Of a stretch of 39,153 nt of DNA, positions 35,140 to 39,153 are shown piece by piece (within the stretch, counting starts at the first letter, position 1; each line of letters opens with the position of its first letter). The DNA comes from Hydrogenophaga intermedia (GTDB taxonomy: Bacteria > Pseudomonadota > Gammaproteobacteria > Burkholderiales > Burkholderiaceae_C): contig CAMDCY010000008.1 of assembly GCA_945890705.1 (NCBI GenBank), positions 1 to 39,153 on the forward strand, read 5' to 3'. The notes beneath the pieces are model-generated. The model did no database searches. It saw only the letters and a program-made list of their open reading frames with translations, and was not told the origin of the DNA. A program made the position numbers and the translations under genes.

Positions 35140-37104
35140 TCAGTAGGCCTGGCCCAGCTGACTCAGGATCGCTGGGTTTTCCAGCGTGCTGGTGTCTTGC
35201 GTGATGGCTTCGCCTTTGGCCAGCGAACGCAGCAGGCGGCGCATGATCTTGCCCGAACGGGTCTTGGGCAAGTTCTCACCGAAGCGGATGTCCTTAGGCT
35301 TGGCGATCGGGCCAATTTCCTTGGCGATGTGGTCGCGCAACTGCTTGGCAATCGCCTTGCCTTCTTCGGAGTTGGGCAAGGAGCGCTTGAGCACCACGAA
35401 GGCGCAAATCGCTTCACCCGTGGTGTCGTCGGGACGACCCACCACGGCGGCTTCGGCCACCAGCTCGGTGCAGCTCACCAAAGCGGATTCGATTTCCATC
35501 GTGCCCATGCGGTGACCCGAGACGTTCAACACGTCGTCGATGCGGCCGGTGATGGTGAAGTAACCGGTTTTCTCGTCGCGGATCGCGCCGTCGCCGGCCA
35601 AGTAGTACTTGCCCTTGAAGTCTTCGGGGTAGTAGCTCTTCTTGAAGCGCTCAGGGTCGCCCCAGATCGTACGGATCATGGAAGGCCATGGCTTTTTCAC
35701 GACCAAAATGCCGCCTTGGCCGTTGGGCATGTCTTTACCGGTTTCGTCCACGATGGCCGCTTGGATGCCGGGGAATGGCAGCGTGCAGGAACCGGGCACC
35801 ATGGGGGTCACGCCCGGCAGTGGGGTGATCATGTGGCCACCGGTTTCGGTTTGCCAGAAGGTGTCGACGATTGGGCAATTGCCACCACCCACGTGCTTGT
35901 GGTACCACTCCCAGGCGGCGGGGTTGATCGGCTCGCCGACCGAACCCAACAAGCGCAGGCTGCTGAGGTTGTAGCTCTTGGGGTGCACAGCATCGTTGGC
36001 TTCCGCGGCCTTGATGAGCGAGCGGATGGCGGTTGGTGCGGTGTAGAAGATCGATACCTTGTGGTCTTGGATCATCTTCCAGAAGCGGCCAGCGTCTGGG
36101 TAAGTGGGCACGCCCTCAAACACGATTTCGGTGCCGCCCAAAGCCAAGGGGCCGTAGGTGATGTAGGTGTGGCCGGTGACCCAACCGATGTCGGCCGTGC
36201 ACCAGAACACGTCGTCGGCCTTCAAGTCAAAGGTCCACTTGGTGGTCAGTGCGGCGTGCAGCAAATAGCCGCCGGTGCTGTGTTGCACACCTTTGGGTTT
36301 GCCGGTGGAGCCGGAGGTGTAGAGCAAGAACAGGGGGTGCTCGGCACCGACCCACTCGGGCTCGCAGGTGGTGGCTTGCTTGTCGGCCAAGTCGGCCATC
36401 CACACGTCGCGGCCGGCGGTCATGGAGATCTCTGCACCCGAGCGTTTGACGACCAGCACGTTTTTAATGGAGCCGCAGCCACCCAAGGCAATGGCTTCGT
36501 CCACGATGGACTTCAGGGGCAGCAACTTGCCACCGCGCACCTGATTGTCGGCGGTGATGACGGCGACAGCGCCGGTGTCTTCGATGCGGTCGCGCAGCGA
36601 CTGGGCCGAGAAACCACCGAACACCACCGAATGGGTGGCGCCGATGCGGGCGCAGGCTTGCATGGCGGCCACGCCGTCGATGGACATGGATATGTAGATG
36701 ACCACGCGGTCACCTTTTTTGATGCCCAGGCTCTTCAAGGCGTTGGCGAATTGGCAGGTCTTGGCCAGCAGTTGGCTGTAGGTGACCTTGGTCACTTCGC
36801 CGCCGTCGGCTTCAAAAATGATGGCGGTTTTGTCGCCCAAGCCTTTTTCGATGTTGCGGTCCAAGCAGTTGTAGGACACGTTCAAGGTGCCGTCTTCGAA
36901 CCACTTGAAGAAAGGTGCGTTGGACTCGTCGAGCACCTTGGTGAAGGGGGTTTTCCAGGTGATCAGCTCTTTGGCCAAGCGACCCCAGTAACCTTGGTAA
37001 TCGGTTTCGGCTTCTTTGCAAAGGGCTTGGTAAGCGGGCATGCCGCTGACATGGGCGTTTTTCACGAACGCTTCGCTGGGCTGATAAACGGCATTGTTGC
37101 TCAC
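35140..37104 (-). CDS. acs: Acetyl-CoA synthetase (AMP-forming)
   Basis: A 654-residue enzyme (E. coli 652) that makes acetyl-CoA from acetate. The nucleotide-binding motif is [12 protein letters not shown], followed by [17 protein letters not shown], the A5-type motif [10 protein letters not shown], and the C-terminal catalytic lysine region [14 protein letters not shown], the usual acetylation site controlling activity. ATG at 37104 follows AGGAGA. It is divergent from fumA. Together with aceA it supports growth on acetate. Confidence 0.97.
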   Translation of the reverse strand: MSNNAVYQPSEAFVKNAHVSGMPAYQALCKEAETDYQGYWGRLAKELITWKTPFTKVLDESNAPFFKWFEDGTLNVSYNCLDRNIEKGLGDKTAIIFEADGGEVTKVTYSQLLAKTCQFANALKSLGIKKGDRVVIYISMSIDGVAAMQACARIGATHSVVFGGFSAQSLRDRIEDTGAVAVITADNQVRGGKLLPLKSIVDEAIALGGCGSIKNVLVVKRSGAEISMTAGRDVWMADLADKQATTCEPEWVGAEHPLFLLYTSGSTGKPKGVQHSTGGYLLHAALTTKWTFDLKADDVFWCTADIGWVTGHTYITYGPLALGGTEIVFEGVPTYPDAGRFWKMIQDHKVSIFYTAPTAIRSLIKAAEANDAVHPKSYNLSSLRLLGSVGEPINPAAWEWYHKHVGGGNCPIVDTFWQTETGGHMITPLPGVTPMVPGSCTLPFPGIQAAIVDETGKDMPNGQGGILVVKKPWPSMIRTIWGDPERFKKSYYPEDFKGKYYLAGDGAIRDEKTGYFTITGRIDDVLNVSGHRMGTMEIESALVSCTELVAEAAVVGRPDDTTGEAICAFVVLKRSLPNSEEGKAIAKQLRDHIAKEIGPIAKPKDIRFGENLPKTRSGKIMRRLLRSLAKGEAITQDTSTLENPAILSQLGQAY

Positions 37105-37253
37105 GGAAAGTCTCCTTATTGACGGAACGGATTAGGTATCTACACCCCTGAATGTCGTTTGCCCCTCTTACAAAGCACTGACTGAACAGCCCCCTAAAAT
37201 CGGGGGAAAACCACCCCACGTTTGGGCTTGGCCCGTTTCCCTAGGATTGACCC

Positions 37254-38807
37254 ATGACCACCCTCATCAAACAAGCCGACCTGATCGAATCCGTCGCCGC
37301 CGCCCTGCAGTACATCAGCTACTACCACCCCGCCGACTTCATCTCGCACCTGGCCAGCGCCTACGCCCGCGAACAAAGCCCAGCCGCCAAGGACGCCATC
37401 GCGCAGATCCTGACCAACAGCAAGATGAGCGCCATCGGCCACCGTCCGCTCTGCCAGGACACCGGCATCGTCAACGTCTTCCTCGAAGTGGGCATGGACG
37501 TGAAATTCGACGGCTTCAGCGGCAGCCTGGAAGACGCCATCAACGAAGGTGTGCGCCGCGGCTACAACCAGTCGGACAACATGCTGCGCGCCTCCGTGGT
37601 GGCTGACCCGCACTTCAACCGCAAAAATACCAAAGACAATACGCCCGCCGTGATCTTCACCAAGATCGTGCCCGGCAACAAAGTCGACGTGACCGTGGCG
37701 GCCAAAGGCGGCGGCAGCGAAAACAAGTCCAAGATGATCATCCTCAACCCCGGCGACAGCATCGTCGACTGGGTGCTCAAGACCGTGCCCACCATGGGCG
37801 CGGGCTGGTGCCCACCCGGCATGCTGGGCATCGGCATTGGCGGCACCGCCGAAAAAGCCGTGCTCTTGGCCAAAGAAAGCCTGATGGACGACCTGAACAT
37901 GTACCAGCTGCTCGAAAAATCCAGCCAAGGCGAGAAGCTCGACCAGGTCGAAGAAATGCGCCTGGAGCTCTACCACAAGGTCAACGCCTTGGGCATTGGT
38001 GCACAAGGCTTGGGTGGCCTGACCACCGTACTGGACATCAAGATCAAGATATACCCCACGCACGCGGCCTCAAAGCCCGTGGCCATGATCCCCAACTGCG
38101 CCGCCACGCGCCATGCGCACTTCGTGCTCGACGGCTCCGGCCCCACTTACCTTGAAGCACCTTCGCTGGACCTGTGGCCCAACGTGGGCTGGACGGCCGA
38201 CACCGAAAAAAGCCAGCGCGTGGACCTGAACAAGGTCACGCCCGAGCAGGTCGCCGCTTGGAAACCCGGCCAAACGCTGTTGCTCAACGGCAAGATGCTC
38301 ACCGGCCGTGACGCCGCACACAAGCGCATCCAAGATATGTTGGCCAAAGGCGAGAAACTGCCCGTGGACTTCACCAACCGCGTCATTTACTACGTTGGCC
38401 CCGTGGACCCGGTCGGTGACGAAGCCGTCGGACCCGCCGGCCCCACCACCGCCACCCGCATGGACGGCTTCACCGAGATGATGCTGGCCCAAACCGGCCT
38501 GATCGCCATGATCGGCAAGGCCGAACGCGGCCCCGTCGCCATCGAGGCCATCAAAAAGCACAATAGCGCTTACCTGATGGCCGTGGGCGGCGCGGCCTAC
38601 CTCGTGTCCAAAGCCATCAAACACGCCCAGGTCGTGGGCTTTGCAGACATGGGCATGGAAGCCATTTACGAATTCGACGTGGTCGACATGCCCGTCACGG
38701 TGGCGGTCGATGCGGGCGGCACCAGCGCCCACACCACAGGCCCAGCCGAATGGAAAAAACGCATCGCCACGGGCGAGTTCAAAGGCATCGGCGTCAACGC
38801 CGGCTGA
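37254..38807 (+). CDS. fumA: Class I (iron-sulfur) fumarate hydratase
   Basis: A 517-residue fusion-type class I fumarase, converting fumarate to malate with an oxygen-sensitive [4Fe-4S] cluster. Cluster cysteines are at 67 (LCQDTG), 186 (GWCPPG) and 282 (NCAATRH). The first two are 119 residues apart, as in E. coli FumA (105 and 224). The alpha-type domain covers about residues 1-300, the beta-type domain ([25 protein letters not shown]) the rest. It is followed after 2 bp by murI, so the two are probably co-transcribed. Class I enzymes are common in Comamonadaceae. Confidence 0.95.
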   Translation: MTTLIKQADLIESVAAALQYISYYHPADFISHLASAYAREQSPAAKDAIAQILTNSKMSAIGHRPLCQDTGIVNVFLEVGMDVKFDGFSGSLEDAINEGVRRGYNQSDNMLRASVVADPHFNRKNTKDNTPAVIFTKIVPGNKVDVTVAAKGGGSENKSKMIILNPGDSIVDWVLKTVPTMGAGWCPPGMLGIGIGGTAEKAVLLAKESLMDDLNMYQLLEKSSQGEKLDQVEEMRLELYHKVNALGIGAQGLGGLTTVLDIKIKIYPTHAASKPVAMIPNCAATRHAHFVLDGSGPTYLEAPSLDLWPNVGWTADTEKSQRVDLNKVTPEQVAAWKPGQTLLLNGKMLTGRDAAHKRIQDMLAKGEKLPVDFTNRVIYYVGPVDPVGDEAVGPAGPTTATRMDGFTEMMLAQTGLIAMIGKAERGPVAIEAIKKHNSAYLMAVGGAAYLVSKAIKHAQVVGFADMGMEAIYEFDVVDMPVTVAVDAGGTSAHTTGPAEWKKRIATGEFKGIGVNAG

Positions 38808-38809
38808 AC

Positions 38810-39153
38810 GTGAACGCGCCCATCGGCGTTTTTGACAGCGGCATCGGTGGCCTGAGCGTCTTGCCGGCGCTGCGTGCCGCCCTGCCCCACGAGCACCTGC
38901 TCTACTGGGCCGACAGCGCCCACGCCCCCTACGGCGAAAAAGGCGACGACTTCGTGCGCCTGCGCAGCTTGGCCATCACCGAACACTTGGTGAAGGCGCA
39001 CGGTATCAAAGCGCTGGTCGTGGCCTGCAACACCGCTACCGCCGCCACCATCGCCGCCTTGCGCAGCACCTACCCGCAGCTGCCCATCGTGGGTTTGGAG
39101 CCCGCACTCAAGCCCGCCGCGCAACTCACGCGCACCGGCCGCGTGGGCGTCAT
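38810..39153 (+). CDS. murI: Glutamate racemase, N-terminal part (cut by window edge)
   Basis: Starts with GTG at 38810, two bases after the fumA stop, and is open to the window end (114 codons). The start [18 protein letters not shown], the [12 protein letters not shown] segment and VACNTATA carry the MurI signature, including the first catalytic cysteine in ACNTA. MurI supplies D-glutamate for peptidoglycan. The second catalytic cysteine lies beyond the window. No strong Shine-Dalgarno is seen, so expression by coupling to fumA is likely. Confidence 0.95.
   Translation, partial: MNAPIGVFDSGIGGLSVLPALRAALPHEHLLYWADSAHAPYGEKGDDFVRLRSLAITEHLVKAHGIKALVVACNTATAATIAALRSTYPQLPIVGLEPALKPAAQLTRTGRVGV

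Noticed and set aside
35197-37122. Plus-strand open frame of 641 codons opposite acs
   Set aside because: Antisense to acs; no recognisable motifs.
37190-37206. CCCCC-N7-GGGGG stem in the acs-fumA spacer as a terminator
   Set aside because: It lies between divergent genes, where no terminator is needed, and no T-tract follows in a useful direction; a 5-bp stem is weak.

Overview
The window reads as a chromosomal segment of a betaproteobacterium of the order Burkholderiales, most likely Comamonadaceae. The evidence is the order pheS-pheT-ihfA-merR-tRNA-Pro, the block cco(IS)(NOQPGH)-fnr-hemN, a monomeric NADP-isocitrate dehydrogenase, a class I fumarase next to murI, and heavy use of TTG/CTG leucine codons. 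The genus cannot be fixed from the sequence alone. Nearly all of it is housekeeping DNA; the accessory parts are the capsule-export block at the left end and a small gene-decay scar near 30.5-31.3 kb.

Layout. 1-143: edge of an IS3-family (IS2-group) insertion sequence, with the N-terminus of its OrfA. 144-391: AT-rich gene-free DNA with a 13-bp inverted repeat. 392-6007 (minus): capsule-export operon kpsS-kpsM-kpsT-kpsE-kpsD (ABC-transporter-dependent, group 2/3 type). 6010-6546: divergent control region and a small XRE-type regulator. 6611-14609 (minus): translation superoperon thrS-infC-rpmI-rplT-pheS-pheT-ihfA-merR and tRNA-Pro(GGG). 14805-18476: icd (plus) and aceA (minus), convergent on one shared terminator; these two enzymes compete for isocitrate. 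18763-20355: a DMT/EamA transporter, then a TauE/SafE-like membrane protein. 20391-30420: the microaerobic block hemN, fnr, a small membrane protein, ccoH-like, ccoG, ccoP, ccoQ, ccoO, ccoN, ccoS, ccoI. 30525-31310: broken usp and broken malonyl-CoA-synthetase-like gene, tail to tail. 31337-39153: an enoyl-CoA hydratase family gene, lgt, ilvD, a small cytochrome c, acs, fumA and the start of murI.

How it works together. The cbb3 oxidase genes encode the high-affinity terminal oxidase, its copper P-type ATPase (CcoI) and assembly factors (CcoG, CcoH, CcoS). They sit with the oxygen-sensing regulator Fnr and the oxygen-independent haem enzyme HemN. Three FNR-type boxes (two of them perfect TTGAT-N4-ATCAA) lie in front of hemN, ccoN and ccoI at spacings typical of class II activation, so the block looks like a coherent low-oxygen regulon. 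A CsoR-like palindrome directly upstream of fnr might add metal control. The acetate enzymes acs and aceA, with icd and fumA, suggest growth on acetate or other C2 compounds; aceA has a well-placed double operator.

I found no CRISPR array, prophage, toxin-antitoxin pair or recognisable new defence system. The most unusual signals are the ATA start codon of infC, the usp/matB-like decay scar, the possible leaderless FNR-driven ccoI promoter, the CsoR-like site at fnr, the aceA double operator, and hairpins around the kpsM start.
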